Shown one piece after another: positions 51,205 through 59,319 of a stretch of DNA of 64,000 bases. Below the pieces are notes generated by a model. It was not told where the DNA came from, made no database searches, and was given only the letters and a program-made list of their open reading frames with translations. A program made the translations under genes and the position numbers. Source of the stretch: Streptomyces sp. NRRL B-1347 (GTDB lineage: Bacteria > Actinomycetota > Actinomycetes > Streptomycetales > Streptomycetaceae); the NCBI RefSeq assembly GCF_000720325.1, contig NZ_JOJM01000009.1:62001-126000 (forward strand), read 5' to 3'. Within the stretch, counting starts at the first letter, position 1. The number at the start of each line of letters is the position of its first letter.

Positions 51205-51794
51205 TGCCCCTTCAAACCGACTGGTCCGCTTCGCCCGCCGAGTACACCATCCTCGTCCCGGAAGGATGGTTCCAGCTGCAGCTAGACCCTCCTGAAGAGC
51301 GCGATCGGGGGATCGTCGCGCTCGCTCGGCGGCAGTTCGGCGGAGTCGATCACGCGCCTGTGCTCAGGGAGCGGCTGATGCGGGAGTTGCAGAGGCAGGC
51401 TCGGGCGGCGGGTCGGGTGGGTGGGGTTGAGCTGTACTTGTCGTTGCTCACGGTGGGTGGCGTGCCGTTGGCGTCCTCGCTGTTGGTGAGCCTCGCGCAC
51501 GAGGGGGGCTGGCCCGGGTGCAGGACGGCCCACGACCTGGCCCGGCGGCTCGCGGGCGCCGAGGTCGTGGAGCTGGAGGGCGCGGGCGAGGCCGTGCGCG
51601 AGCAGCGCGCCGAGGCGCCGGACCCGGAGCGGCTGATGGGCAGCACCCTCCCCACGACCACCGTGGTCTACAACGTGCCGGTGCCCGCGAGCCGCGCCTG
51701 GCTGACGCTCACCTTCTCCACGCCGATGGAGGCCCTCGCGCCGAAGATGGTCGAGCTGTTCGACACCGTGGCGGGGACCCTGCACTGGCAGTGA
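51204..51794 (+). CDS. Uncharacterised protein, paralogue of upstream gene
   Basis: A 196-residue protein beginning MPLQTDWSASPAEYTILVPEGW. A beta-strand start (PEGWFQLQLDP), an Arg-rich helix, YLSLLTVGGVPLASSLLVSL and a C-terminal VVYNVPVPASRAWLTLTFST...DTVAGTLHWQ give the same order as the 50536-51204 product. No signal peptide or TM helix. ATG 51204 overlaps the upstream stop (TGATG), so all four genes from 48893 are one operon. Its GC content is normal, unlike its neighbour, so it may be the conserved member and the neighbour the diversified one. Confidence 0.65.
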   Translation: MPLQTDWSASPAEYTILVPEGWFQLQLDPPEERDRGIVALARRQFGGVDHAPVLRERLMRELQRQARAAGRVGGVELYLSLLTVGGVPLASSLLVSLAHEGGWPGCRTAHDLARRLAGAEVVELEGAGEAVREQRAEAPDPERLMGSTLPTTTVVYNVPVPASRAWLTLTFSTPMEALAPKMVELFDTVAGTLHWQ

Positions 51795-51808
51795 CGGTGG
51801 TCGCGGCA

Positions 51809-51837
51809 TTGACGCCGTGTAGACGTCTCTCTAGAGT
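51809..51837 (+). promoter_or_regulatory. Sigma-70/HrdB-type promoter of dehydratase gene
   Basis: TTGACG, a 17-bp spacer, TAGAGT: the best -35/-10 pair in the window, 42 bp before ATG 51880. Confidence 0.75.
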
Positions 51838-51839
51838 GC

Positions 51840-51855
51840 GTTCTCATATGTGGAC
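51840..51855 (+). promoter_or_regulatory. Candidate IclR/GntR-type operator
   Basis: GTTCTCATATGTGGAC, a pseudo-palindrome centred on CATATG, directly over the predicted transcription start of the dehydratase gene. A repressor bound here would block initiation. The regulator gene is not adjacent. Confidence 0.5.
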
Positions 51856-51879
51856 AGCGTTCACCTTGCCGGAGGCGCC

Positions 51880-53169
51880 ATGCTCACCGTCACCGATGTG
51901 CGGCTCACCCCCGTACTGGTCGCCGACCCCCCTCTCCTGAACACCCAGGGGCTCCACCAGCCGTACACACCGCGCCTGATCATCGAGGTGGAGACGGAGG
52001 ACGGCACGGTCGGCGTGGGGGAGACGTACGGGGACGGGAAGTATCTGGAGCTGGCCCGGCCGTTCGCCGCGCGCCTGGTGGGGCGGGGGGTGGGGGACCT
52101 CAACGGGCTGTTCACGCTTGTGGACGAAGTCGAGGTGGACGCGCGCCGGGTGGACACCGCCGTCGACGGCGGCGGCCTGCGCGGCGTGCAGACCGCGGAC
52201 AAGCTGCGGCTCTCCGTGGTGTCGGGGTTCGAGGTGGCGTGCCTGGACGCCCTCGGCAAGGCGCTCGGCCTGCCCGTGCACGCGCTGCTCGGCGGCAAGG
52301 TGCGGGACGCCGTGGAGTACAGCGGCTACTTGTTCTACAAGTACGCGGGGCACCCGGACGGCGTGGGTGACGGGCGGGACGACTGGGGGGCCGCGCTCGA
52401 CCCGGAGGGCGTCGTCGCGCAGGCGCGGACGTTCGCCGAGCGGTACGGATTCCGGTCGTTCAAGCTCAAGGGCGGGGTGTTCCCGCCGGCGGAGGAGGCC
52501 GCCGCCGTCCGGGCGCTCGCCGCCGCCTTCCCGGGGGCGCCGCTGCGCCTCGACCCCAACGGGGCCTGGTCCGTGGAGACTTCCGTCAAGGTCGCCGACG
52601 AGCTCGCGGACGTCCTGGAGTATCTGGAGGACCCGGCCCTCGGCACCGCCGCCATGGCCGAGGTCGCCGCGCGGACCCCGGTGCCGCTCGCCACCAACAT
52701 GTGCGTGACCACCTTCGAGGAGATACCCGAGGCCTTCGCGAGGCGGGCCGTGCGCGTGGTGCTCTCCGACCACCACTACTGGGGCGGCCTGCGGCGGACG
52801 CGGGAACTGGCCGCCGTGTGCCGGACGTTCGGCGTGGACGTCTCCATGCACTCCAACACCCACCTGGGGATCAGCCTCGCCGCCATGACGCACGTCGCGG
52901 CCACCGTGCCGGGCCTGCGGCACGCGTGCGACTCGCACTACCCGTGGCAGGCGGAGGACGTGCTCACCGAACGGCTGCGGTTCGAGCGCGGGTGCGTCAC
53001 GGTGAGCGACGCCCCGGGGCTCGGCGTCGAGCTCGACCGCGACCGGCTCGACGCGCTGCACCGGCGGTGGCTGGACGAGGACTTCGCCGCGCTGCGGGAG
53101 CGGGACGACGTGGCGGCCATGCGCCGCGCAGAACCGGACTGGGTGACTCCGGCCGTGCCGCGCTGGTAG
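51880..53169 (+). CDS. Enolase-superfamily sugar-acid dehydratase (glucarate dehydratase-like)
   Basis: A 429-residue mandelate racemase/glucarate dehydratase-type enzyme. An N-terminal capping domain (VEVEDGTVGVGETYGDG-like region at ~35-50) and barrel with SFKLKGG (KxK base near 200), metal ligand LRLDPNGAWS near 230, the EDP and VLSDHHYWGG strands, and HSNTHLGISL with the His base. It abstracts a proton alpha to a carboxylate and eliminates water from an aldarate. ATG 51880 has GGAGG five bases upstream. It has a strong promoter with an operator, so it is inducible; a PfkB sugar kinase follows 39 bp downstream. Confidence 0.88.
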   Translation: MLTVTDVRLTPVLVADPPLLNTQGLHQPYTPRLIIEVETEDGTVGVGETYGDGKYLELARPFAARLVGRGVGDLNGLFTLVDEVEVDARRVDTAVDGGGLRGVQTADKLRLSVVSGFEVACLDALGKALGLPVHALLGGKVRDAVEYSGYLFYKYAGHPDGVGDGRDDWGAALDPEGVVAQARTFAERYGFRSFKLKGGVFPPAEEAAAVRALAAAFPGAPLRLDPNGAWSVETSVKVADELADVLEYLEDPALGTAAMAEVAARTPVPLATNMCVTTFEEIPEAFARRAVRVVLSDHHYWGGLRRTRELAAVCRTFGVDVSMHSNTHLGISLAAMTHVAATVPGLRHACDSHYPWQAEDVLTERLRFERGCVTVSDAPGLGVELDRDRLDALHRRWLDEDFAALRERDDVAAMRRAEPDWVTPAVPRW

Positions 53170-53196
53170 CGGCCGCGGCCTGTCGGACCCGTCGGT

Positions 53197-53202
53197 TACG
53201 TT
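53197..53202 (+). promoter_or_regulatory. -10 element, leaderless PfkB gene
   Basis: TACGTT, six bases before ATG 53209. Confidence 0.4.
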
Positions 53203-53208
53203 GCCTCC

Positions 53209-54381
53209 ATGGCCGTACCACCTGCCGTACCACCCGCCGTCCCACGCGGGACGCCCGCGGCGCCGGGAAGTACCGGCGCCGAGCCCGAAAGCACCGTCGT
53301 CGATCCGCTCAAGTCGACCCGGCGCGCGGGCGATCCGCCCTGCGACGTGTATCTCACCGGCACCGTGTTCCTGGACATCATCTTCACCGGCCTCGACACC
53401 GCGCCCGTGCGCGGCACGGAGTCCTGGGCCCGGGGGATGGGGTCCAGCCCCGGCGGCGTCGCCAACATGGCGACCGCGCTCGCCCGGCTCGGCCTGCGCA
53501 CCTCGCTCGCCGCCGCCTTCGGCGACGACCACTACGGGGAGTACTGCTGGGACGCCCTGGAGCAGGGCGAGGGCATCGACCTGTCCTCCTCGCGGACCGT
53601 GCCGGACTGGCACTCGCCGGTCACCGTCTCCATGGCGTACGAGGGCGAGCGGACCATGGTCAGCCACGGCCACGAGCCGCCGCCCGACGCCCACGCGCCC
53701 GACGGCGGCGCGCCCGCGTGCCCGCCCCGCGCGCGAGCCGCCGTCGCCTCCCTGACCCCCGGCACGCGCGCGCCCTGGATCGAGTCGGCGGCCCGCCGCG
53801 GGACGACGATCTTCGCCGACGTGGGCTGGGACGACACCGGGCGGTGGGACCTGGGGCAGCTGCCCGACCTGCGGCACTGCGAGGCCTTCCTGCCGAACGC
53901 GGCGGAGGCCATGCGGTACACCGGCACCTCCTGCCCGCGCGCCGCGGCCCACGCCCTGACCGAGCACGTGCCGGTCGCCGTGGTCACCCTCGGCGCCGAG
54001 GGCGCGTACGCGGTGGACGGGCGCACCGGCGAGACCGCGTCCGTGCCCGCCATCGAGGTGGAGGCCCTCGACCCCACCGGGGCGGGCGACGTGTTCGTCG
54101 CGGGCTTCGTGACCGGCACCCTCGCCGACTGGCCGCTCGCCGACCGGCTCGCCTTCGCCGGTCTCACGGCCGCCCTGTCGGTGCAGGAGTTCGGCGGCTC
54201 CCTCTCGGCGCCCGGCTGGGAGGAGATCGGCGCCTGGTGGCGGCGGGTGCGGGAGCTCGACCAGCAGGACCCCGTGGCCCTGGAGCGCTACGGCTTCCTG
54301 GAGGCGCTGCTCCCGGACGCCGCGCGCCCCTGGCCGCTGCGGCGCGCCGTGCCCACCATCGGGTTCCGGCGCTCCGCGTGA
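53209..54381 (+). CDS. PfkB-family carbohydrate kinase
   Basis: A 390-residue ribokinase/PfkB-type kinase. SSPGGVANMATALARLGLRT (family signature 1 region) near residue 85 and the anion-hole/base motif ALDPTGAGDVFVAGFVTGTL (signature 2) near 290. An extra ~45-residue Pro-rich N-terminus precedes the barrel (CDVYLTGTVFLDIIF). It phosphorylates a sugar or nucleoside, probably linked to the dehydratase upstream, but it may have its own leaderless promoter. Substrate unknown. Confidence 0.87.
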   Translation: MAVPPAVPPAVPRGTPAAPGSTGAEPESTVVDPLKSTRRAGDPPCDVYLTGTVFLDIIFTGLDTAPVRGTESWARGMGSSPGGVANMATALARLGLRTSLAAAFGDDHYGEYCWDALEQGEGIDLSSSRTVPDWHSPVTVSMAYEGERTMVSHGHEPPPDAHAPDGGAPACPPRARAAVASLTPGTRAPWIESAARRGTTIFADVGWDDTGRWDLGQLPDLRHCEAFLPNAAEAMRYTGTSCPRAAAHALTEHVPVAVVTLGAEGAYAVDGRTGETASVPAIEVEALDPTGAGDVFVAGFVTGTLADWPLADRLAFAGLTAALSVQEFGGSLSAPGWEEIGAWWRRVRELDQQDPVALERYGFLEALLPDAARPWPLRRAVPTIGFRRSA

Positions 54382-54437
54382 GCCGCCCGGCGCCCATCCG
54401 CGGCGGAAAAGCCCTACGGGGTTGTCCGTGCCGAGTC

Positions 54438-54453
54438 GTACTCTTGGCAGTAC
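54438..54453 (+). promoter_or_regulatory. Inverted repeat upstream of phoH
   Basis: GTACT-CTTGGC-AGTAC, containing a TACTCT -10-like hexamer (54439-54444), about 40-75 bp before the phoH mini-ORF and start. Confidence 0.35.
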
Positions 54454-54493
54454 GAAGGGCGCCCAGCGGGCGAGCCCCCGCGACGAGGAGGAC

Positions 54494-54520
54494 GTGCAGG
54501 CCTTAAGCGCCGGCCCATGA
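54494..54520 (+). CDS. Possible 8-codon upstream ORF with TTA codon
   Basis: GTG 54494 is preceded by AGGAGG only two bases away; the frame reads MQALSAGP and stops at TGA 54518-54520, overlapping the phoH ATG (ATGA). Codon 4 is TTA, the rare leucine codon read by the bldA tRNA. Without this ORF the AGGAGG would be 25 bases from the phoH start, too far to act. Speculative because the spacing is tight. Confidence 0.35.
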   Translation: MQALSAGP

Positions 54521-55569
54521 CTCAGACACCGACAGCTCAGACCCCTGCGCAGGCACAGGCGCGAGCCCACTTCACGGTCCCGGCCAAGCACCCGATGGTG
54601 ACCGTCCTCGGCTCCGGAGACGCGCTGCTGCGCGTGATCGAGAAGGCCTTCCCGGCGGCCGACATCCATGTCCGGGGCAATGAGATCAGCGCCGTGGGCG
54701 ACGCGCGTGAAGTCGCCCTCGTGCAGCGCCTGTTCGACGAGATGATGCTGGTGCTCCGCACCGGACAGCCGATGACGGAGGACGCAGTGGAACGCTCGAT
54801 CGCCATGCTCAGAGCAGGCGAGACCGGCGAAGGACCGGACGAGACCCCGGCCGAGGTGCTCACCCAGAACATCCTCTCGTCGCGCGGCCGCACCATCCGC
54901 CCCAAGACGCTCAACCAGAAGCGTTACGTGGACGCGATCGACAAGCACACGATCGTCTTCGGCATCGGCCCCGCGGGCACCGGCAAGACCTATCTGGCCA
55001 TGGCCAAGGCCGTCCAGGCCCTCCAGTCCAAGCAGGTCAACCGCATCATCCTGACCCGCCCCGCCGTCGAGGCCGGCGAGCGCCTCGGCTTCCTCCCCGG
55101 CACGCTGTACGAGAAGATCGACCCCTATCTCCGCCCGCTGTACGACGCGCTGCACGACATGCTGGACCCGGACTCGATCCCGCGCCTGATGGCGGCCGGG
55201 ACCATCGAGGTCGCCCCGCTGGCGTACATGCGCGGCCGGACGCTGAACGACGCGTTCATCATCCTGGACGAGGCGCAGAACACGAGCCCCGAGCAGATGA
55301 AGATGTTCCTCACCCGGCTCGGCTTCGACTCGAAGATCGTGATCACGGGCGACGTCACCCAGGTCGACCTGCCGAACGGCACGAAGTCCGGCCTGCGCCA
55401 GGTCCAGGACATCCTGGAGGGCGTCGAGGACGTGCACTTCTCGCGGCTCACCTCGCACGATGTCGTCCGGCACAAGCTGGTCGGCCGTATCGTCGACGCG
55501 TACGAGAAGTACGACAGCGAGAACGGCACGGAGAACGGCTCCCGCAAGGGCCGGTCCAGAGGAAAGTAG
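54517..55569 (+). CDS. PhoH-family ATPase
   Basis: A 350-residue PhoH-like P-loop protein. Walker [15 protein letters not shown] near residue 150, Walker [18 protein letters not shown] near 250, RLGFLPGT and GDVTQVDLP conserved helicase-like motifs; N-terminal KH-like part (~25-85). It is an RNA-associated ATPase probably acting with YbeY in rRNA maturation; the two genes are adjacent in most bacteria. Start ATG 54517. The tail ([20 protein letters not shown]) is basic and Gly/Ser-rich. Confidence 0.93.
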   Translation: MTQTPTAQTPAQAQARAHFTVPAKHPMVTVLGSGDALLRVIEKAFPAADIHVRGNEISAVGDAREVALVQRLFDEMMLVLRTGQPMTEDAVERSIAMLRAGETGEGPDETPAEVLTQNILSSRGRTIRPKTLNQKRYVDAIDKHTIVFGIGPAGTGKTYLAMAKAVQALQSKQVNRIILTRPAVEAGERLGFLPGTLYEKIDPYLRPLYDALHDMLDPDSIPRLMAAGTIEVAPLAYMRGRTLNDAFIILDEAQNTSPEQMKMFLTRLGFDSKIVITGDVTQVDLPNGTKSGLRQVQDILEGVEDVHFSRLTSHDVVRHKLVGRIVDAYEKYDSENGTENGSRKGRSRGK

Positions 55570-55582
55570 AAGACACAGCGCC

Positions 55583-56080
55583 ATGTCGATCGACGTCAAC
55601 AACGAATCCGGCACCGAGGTCGACGAGCAGGCGATCCTCGACATCGCCCGCTACGCGCTGGCGCGGATGCGGATCCACCCGCTCTCCGAACTCTCGGTGA
55701 TCGTCGTGGACGCCGACGCCATGGAGCAGCTGCACATCCAGTGGATGGACCTGCCCGGTCCCACGGACGTGATGTCCTTCCCGATGGACGAGCTGCGCCC
55801 GCCGATGAAGGACGACGAGGAGCCCCCGCAGGGGCTCCTCGGCGACATCGTGCTCTGCCCCGAGGTCGCCACCAAGCAGGGCGAGGAGGCGCCGACGAAG
55901 CACTCCATGGACGAGGAGCTCCAGCTCCTGACCGTCCACGGCGTGCTGCACCTGCTCGGGTACGACCACGAGGAGCCCGACGAGAAGGCCGAGATGTTCG
56001 GCCTGCAGGCCGCCATCGTCGACGGCTGGCGGGCCGAGCAGGGCCTCACCGGCCCCTCCCCGGCGCCGACCGTCTCGTAG
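55583..56080 (+). CDS. ybeY: Endoribonuclease YbeY
   Basis: A 165-residue zinc endoribonuclease for 16S rRNA 3' end maturation and ribosome quality control. The zinc motif [16 protein letters not shown] is near residue 118, and [10 protein letters not shown] upstream is standard. ATG 55583, 13 bases after the phoH stop. The next gene starts four bases after its stop, continuing the phoH-ybeY-CNNM operon typical of actinobacteria. Confidence 0.95.
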   Translation: MSIDVNNESGTEVDEQAILDIARYALARMRIHPLSELSVIVVDADAMEQLHIQWMDLPGPTDVMSFPMDELRPPMKDDEEPPQGLLGDIVLCPEVATKQGEEAPTKHSMDEELQLLTVHGVLHLLGYDHEEPDEKAEMFGLQAAIVDGWRAEQGLTGPSPAPTVS

Positions 56081-56084
56081 CCCC

Positions 56085-57398
56085 ATGTCCATCCAGCTCA
56101 TCGCGGGTGCCGTCGCCCTGATCGTGGTGGCCTGGCTCGCCGCCTGCGCCGAGGCGGGCATCGCCCGCGTCTCCAGCTTCCGCGCCGAGGAGGCCGTCCG
56201 CTCCGGGCGGCGCGGCAGCGCGAAGCTGGCCCAGGTCGCCGCCGACCCGACCCGCTATCTGAACGTGGCGCTGCTCGTCCGCGTCGCCTGCGAGATGGCG
56301 GCCGCGGCCCTGGTGACGTACGCCTGTCTGCGCGAGTTCGACGCGACCTGGGAGGCCCTCGCCGTCGCCATCGGCGTCATGGTCCTCGTCTCGTACGTGG
56401 CCGTCGGCGTGTCCCCGCGCACCATCGGCCGCCAGCACCCGCTGAACACGGCGACGGCCGCCGCGTACGTGCTCCTGCCGCTCGCCCGCGTCATGGGGCC
56501 CATCCCGCCCCTGCTCATCCTCATCGGCAACGCGCTCACGCCGGGGAAGGGCTTCCGGCGCGGCCCGTTCGCCTCCGAGGCCGAGCTGCGGGCCATGGTC
56601 GACCTGGCCGAGAAGGAGTCCCTGATCGAGGACGAGGAGCGCCGCATGGTGCACTCCGTCTTCGAGCTGGGCGACACGCTCGTGCGCGAAGTGATGGTCC
56701 CGCGCACCGACTTGATCTCCATCGAGCGCTACAAGACCATCCGGCAGGCCCTGACGCTCGCGCTGCGCTCCGGCTTCTCGCGCATCCCGGTCACCGGCGA
56801 GAGCGAGGACGACGTGGTCGGCATCGTCTACCTCAAGGACCTGGCCCGCAAGACGCACATCAACCGCGACGCCGAGAACGACCTGGTGTCGACCGCCATG
56901 CGCCCCGCCACGTTCGTGCCCGACACGAAGAACGCGGGCGACCTGCTGCGCGAGATGCAGCAGGAGCGCAACCACGTCGCCGTCGTCATCGACGAGTACG
57001 GCGGCACCGCCGGGATCGTCACCATCGAGGACATCCTGGAGGAGATCGTCGGCGAGATCACCGACGAGTACGACCGGGAGCTGCCGCCCGTCGAGGACCT
57101 GGGCGGCGGTGCCCACCGCGTCACCGCCCGCCTCGACATCGGCGACCTCGGCGAGCTGTACGGCCTGGAGGCGTACGACGACGAGGACGTGGAGACCGTC
57201 GGCGGGCTGCTCGCCAAGCAGCTCGGGCGGGTGCCGATCGCCGGTGCCAAGGCCGTGGTGACGCTGCCGGACGAGCGGAAGCTGCGGCTCACCGCGGAGG
57301 CCGCGGCAGGACGGCGCAACAAGATCGTGACCGTGCTTGTGGAGCCGGTCGCGCCGGGGGGCGCGGAGTCCGGCTCCGGGGAGGAGACCGGGCGATGA
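56085..57398 (+). CDS. CNNM/CorC-type membrane protein with CBS domains
   Basis: A 437-residue hemolysin-family (DUF21) protein: three to four N-terminal TM helices (1-~150), two CBS domains (~205-330, MVPRTDLISIERYKTI, FSRIPVTGESEDDVVGIVYLKDL, VAVVIDEYGGTAGIVTIEDIL) and a CorC_HlyC C-terminal domain. Related CNNM/CorC proteins transport or sense Mg2+ via ATP bound to CBS. It sits between ybeY and mmcQ; GTG/ATG spacing and the ATGA overlap with the next gene show a single operon. Confidence 0.92.
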   Translation: MSIQLIAGAVALIVVAWLAACAEAGIARVSSFRAEEAVRSGRRGSAKLAQVAADPTRYLNVALLVRVACEMAAAALVTYACLREFDATWEALAVAIGVMVLVSYVAVGVSPRTIGRQHPLNTATAAAYVLLPLARVMGPIPPLLILIGNALTPGKGFRRGPFASEAELRAMVDLAEKESLIEDEERRMVHSVFELGDTLVREVMVPRTDLISIERYKTIRQALTLALRSGFSRIPVTGESEDDVVGIVYLKDLARKTHINRDAENDLVSTAMRPATFVPDTKNAGDLLREMQQERNHVAVVIDEYGGTAGIVTIEDILEEIVGEITDEYDRELPPVEDLGGGAHRVTARLDIGDLGELYGLEAYDDEDVETVGGLLAKQLGRVPIAGAKAVVTLPDERKLRLTAEAAAGRRNKIVTVLVEPVAPGGAESGSGEETGR

Positions 57399-57751
57399 AT
57401 CCGCAGGAGCTACGGACGTTCTGCCTGTCGTTCAACGACGCGGCCGAGGACTTTCCGTTCGGCCCCGAGACGTCGGTGTTCAAGGTGGCGGGCAAGCTGT
57501 TCGCCCTGAGCGCCCTCGACCGGGAGCCACTGACGGTCAATCTGAAGTGCGACCCCGAGATCGCCCTGCAACTGCGCGCCCAGTACCCGGACATCGTGCC
57601 CGGCTGGCACATGAACAAGCGGCACTGGAACACGGTGACGGCCGACGCGGACCTCCCCGACCAGCTGGTGCGCGAGCTGATCGAGGACTCGTACGACCTG
57701 GTGGTGGCGGGCCTGCCGCGATCCGAGCGGCTCCGGCTCGACCGCCCCTGA
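57395..57751 (+). CDS. MmcQ/YjbR family protein
   Basis: A 118-residue MmcQ/YjbR-like protein (double-wing CyaY-like fold): LRTFCLSFNDAAEDFPFG, VFKVAGKLFALSALD, VPGWHMNKRHWNTV. Members are thought to bind DNA, but the biochemical role is unclear. ATG 57395 overlaps the CNNM stop by four bases, so it is the last gene of the phoH operon, closed by a terminator 18 bp downstream. Confidence 0.9.
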   Translation: MNPQELRTFCLSFNDAAEDFPFGPETSVFKVAGKLFALSALDREPLTVNLKCDPEIALQLRAQYPDIVPGWHMNKRHWNTVTADADLPDQLVRELIEDSYDLVVAGLPRSERLRLDRP

Positions 57752-57768
57752 CCCCGGGCAGCGGACAG

Positions 57769-57793
57769 CGCCCCCGCCCTGAGGGCGGGGGCG
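57769..57793. terminator. Terminator between mmcQ and MFS gene
   Basis: Perfect 11-bp stem CGCCCCCGCCC/GGGCGGGGGCG with loop TGA, between convergent genes; it may be bidirectional. Confidence 0.8.
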
Positions 57794-57812
57794 TTCGCCG
57801 TCCGGCTCCGGT

Positions 57813-59234
57813 TCAGCGGCGCCGCAGCAGGGCCCTGCCGACCAGCGCGGCCGTGGCGAGGACGATCGCGGCGTCGATGGCCAGGACCGTGCGCGTGCCC
57901 GTCAGGGTGTCGCCGCCCGTCGTCGCGAGGACGCCGAGGATCGGGATGCCGATGGTGATGCCCACCTGCTGGGTGGAGGTGACCAGGCCGGTCGCCAGAC
58001 CCTGCTCCTCGTCGGGGACGCCCGACGTGACCGTGACGCCGTACGAGACGATCGCGCCGAGGTGGAACAGGCTGGCCACCGACACGGCCACGGTCGCGAG
58101 CCACACCGACCACGCGCCCTCGCCGATCGCGAGGAGCGCCGCCACGAACAGGCCCTGGCCGAGCAGCGAGCCGACGAGCGTGCGGCGCGGCCCGAAGCGG
58201 CCGATGACCTTCGGCGCGCGCATGCCCGCGAAGACCGACACGACGCCCTGGACGCCGAAGACCAGGCCGGTCTCGAAGGCGGACAGGTCCAGGACGTCCT
58301 GGAAGTAGAGCGTCAGGACGAAGACGACCGTCGACATCATCGAGAAGGTGACGAGGCCGCCGAGGTTGCCCCACGCCACCGTGCGGCGGCGCAGCATCGG
58401 CAGCGAGACCAGCGGCGCGGCCGCGCGCGTCTCGACGTAGCCGAAGGCGGCGAGCAGGGCGACGCCCGCGATCAGCGTGACGAGCACGTCGGCGCCGCCG
58501 AAGCCGCGCTCGGCGGCCGTGGACAGGGCGTAGATCAGGGAGAGCAGACCGCCGGTGACCGTGACCGCGCCGGGGACGTCCAGGCGCGGGCGCTCCGGGG
58601 TGCGGGACTCCGGCAGCAGGCCGGGCGCAAGCGGCAGCACGAGCAGCGCGAAGAGGGTGAGCAGCCCCATCGTGGAGCGCCAGCCGAGGGTGTCGGTGAG
58701 GACGCCGCCGAGCACCATGCCGACGGTGAAGCCGAGGGACAGCAGCGTGCCGGAGATGCCGAGCGCCCGGTCGCGCTGCGGGCCCTCCGGGAACGTCGTG
58801 GTGAGCAGCGACATGCCGGTCGGCACGATCGCGGCCGCGCCCACGCCCTGCAGCGCGCGCCCGGCCAGGAACGACGCCGGGTCCCAGGCGAAGGTGGCGA
58901 GCAGCGAGGCCGCGCCGAACAGCGCGAGCCCGCCGAGGAACAGCCTGCGCCGCCCGAACAGGTCGCCGACGCGGCCGAAAAGCAGCAGGAAGCCGCCGGA
59001 CGGCAGCGCGAAGGCGGTGACGGCCCACTGGAGCGCGGTGTGGCTCATACCGAGGTCCCCGCCGAGCACGGGCAGCGCCACGTTCAGGACGGAGAAGTCG
59101 AGCGCCACCATGAACTGCGCGGCGCACAGCACGAACAGGATGAGCTTGTCACGGCGGGAGAGCTTCGGGGGCGCCGCGGCGGGCGCGGGCCCGGCGGGGG
59201 CGGTGGGGGAGGGAGCGGAGGTGTCTATCGCCAT
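57813..59234 (-). CDS. MFS transporter (DHA2-like)
   Basis: A 473-residue multi-pass exporter. TM1 FMVALDFSVLNVALPVLGG, loop motif FGRVGDLFGRRRLFLGG, GRALQGVGAAAIVPTG, then helices to LVGRALLRRR. ATG 59234 is taken as the start; GTG 59240 is two codons upstream. A Pro/Ala-rich ~25-residue leader precedes TM1. It is divergent from a MmyB-type regulator, with a perfect palindrome between them, the same architecture as 2.4-5.2 kb. Confidence 0.9.
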   Translation of the reverse strand: MAIDTSAPSPTAPAGPAPAAAPPKLSRRDKLILFVLCAAQFMVALDFSVLNVALPVLGGDLGMSHTALQWAVTAFALPSGGFLLLFGRVGDLFGRRRLFLGGLALFGAASLLATFAWDPASFLAGRALQGVGAAAIVPTGMSLLTTTFPEGPQRDRALGISGTLLSLGFTVGMVLGGVLTDTLGWRSTMGLLTLFALLVLPLAPGLLPESRTPERPRLDVPGAVTVTGGLLSLIYALSTAAERGFGGADVLVTLIAGVALLAAFGYVETRAAAPLVSLPMLRRRTVAWGNLGGLVTFSMMSTVVFVLTLYFQDVLDLSAFETGLVFGVQGVVSVFAGMRAPKVIGRFGPRRTLVGSLLGQGLFVAALLAIGEGAWSVWLATVAVSVASLFHLGAIVSYGVTVTSGVPDEEQGLATGLVTSTQQVGITIGIPILGVLATTGGDTLTGTRTVLAIDAAIVLATAALVGRALLRRR

Positions 59235-59284
59235 GGTCACGAGCTTGCGGCGGCCGGAATAGCCGTGGGGAGCGGGAACTTATG

Positions 59285-59303
59285 CTGGTGGTACGACCAC
59301 CAG
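59285..59303. promoter_or_regulatory. Perfect palindromic operator CTGGTGGT-ACG-ACCACCAG
   Basis: An 8-bp perfect inverted repeat with a 3-bp centre, 50 bp from the MFS start and 16 bp from the regulator start. It is the obvious binding site for the MmyB-type regulator and would control both genes. Confidence 0.75.
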
Positions 59304-59319
59304 GCGGACCGGCGGGCGG

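Noticed and set aside
51844..55644. 1266-codon reverse-strand open frame across dehydratase, PfkB and phoH
   Set aside because: Spans several good forward genes and their intergenic regions; low-complexity composition.
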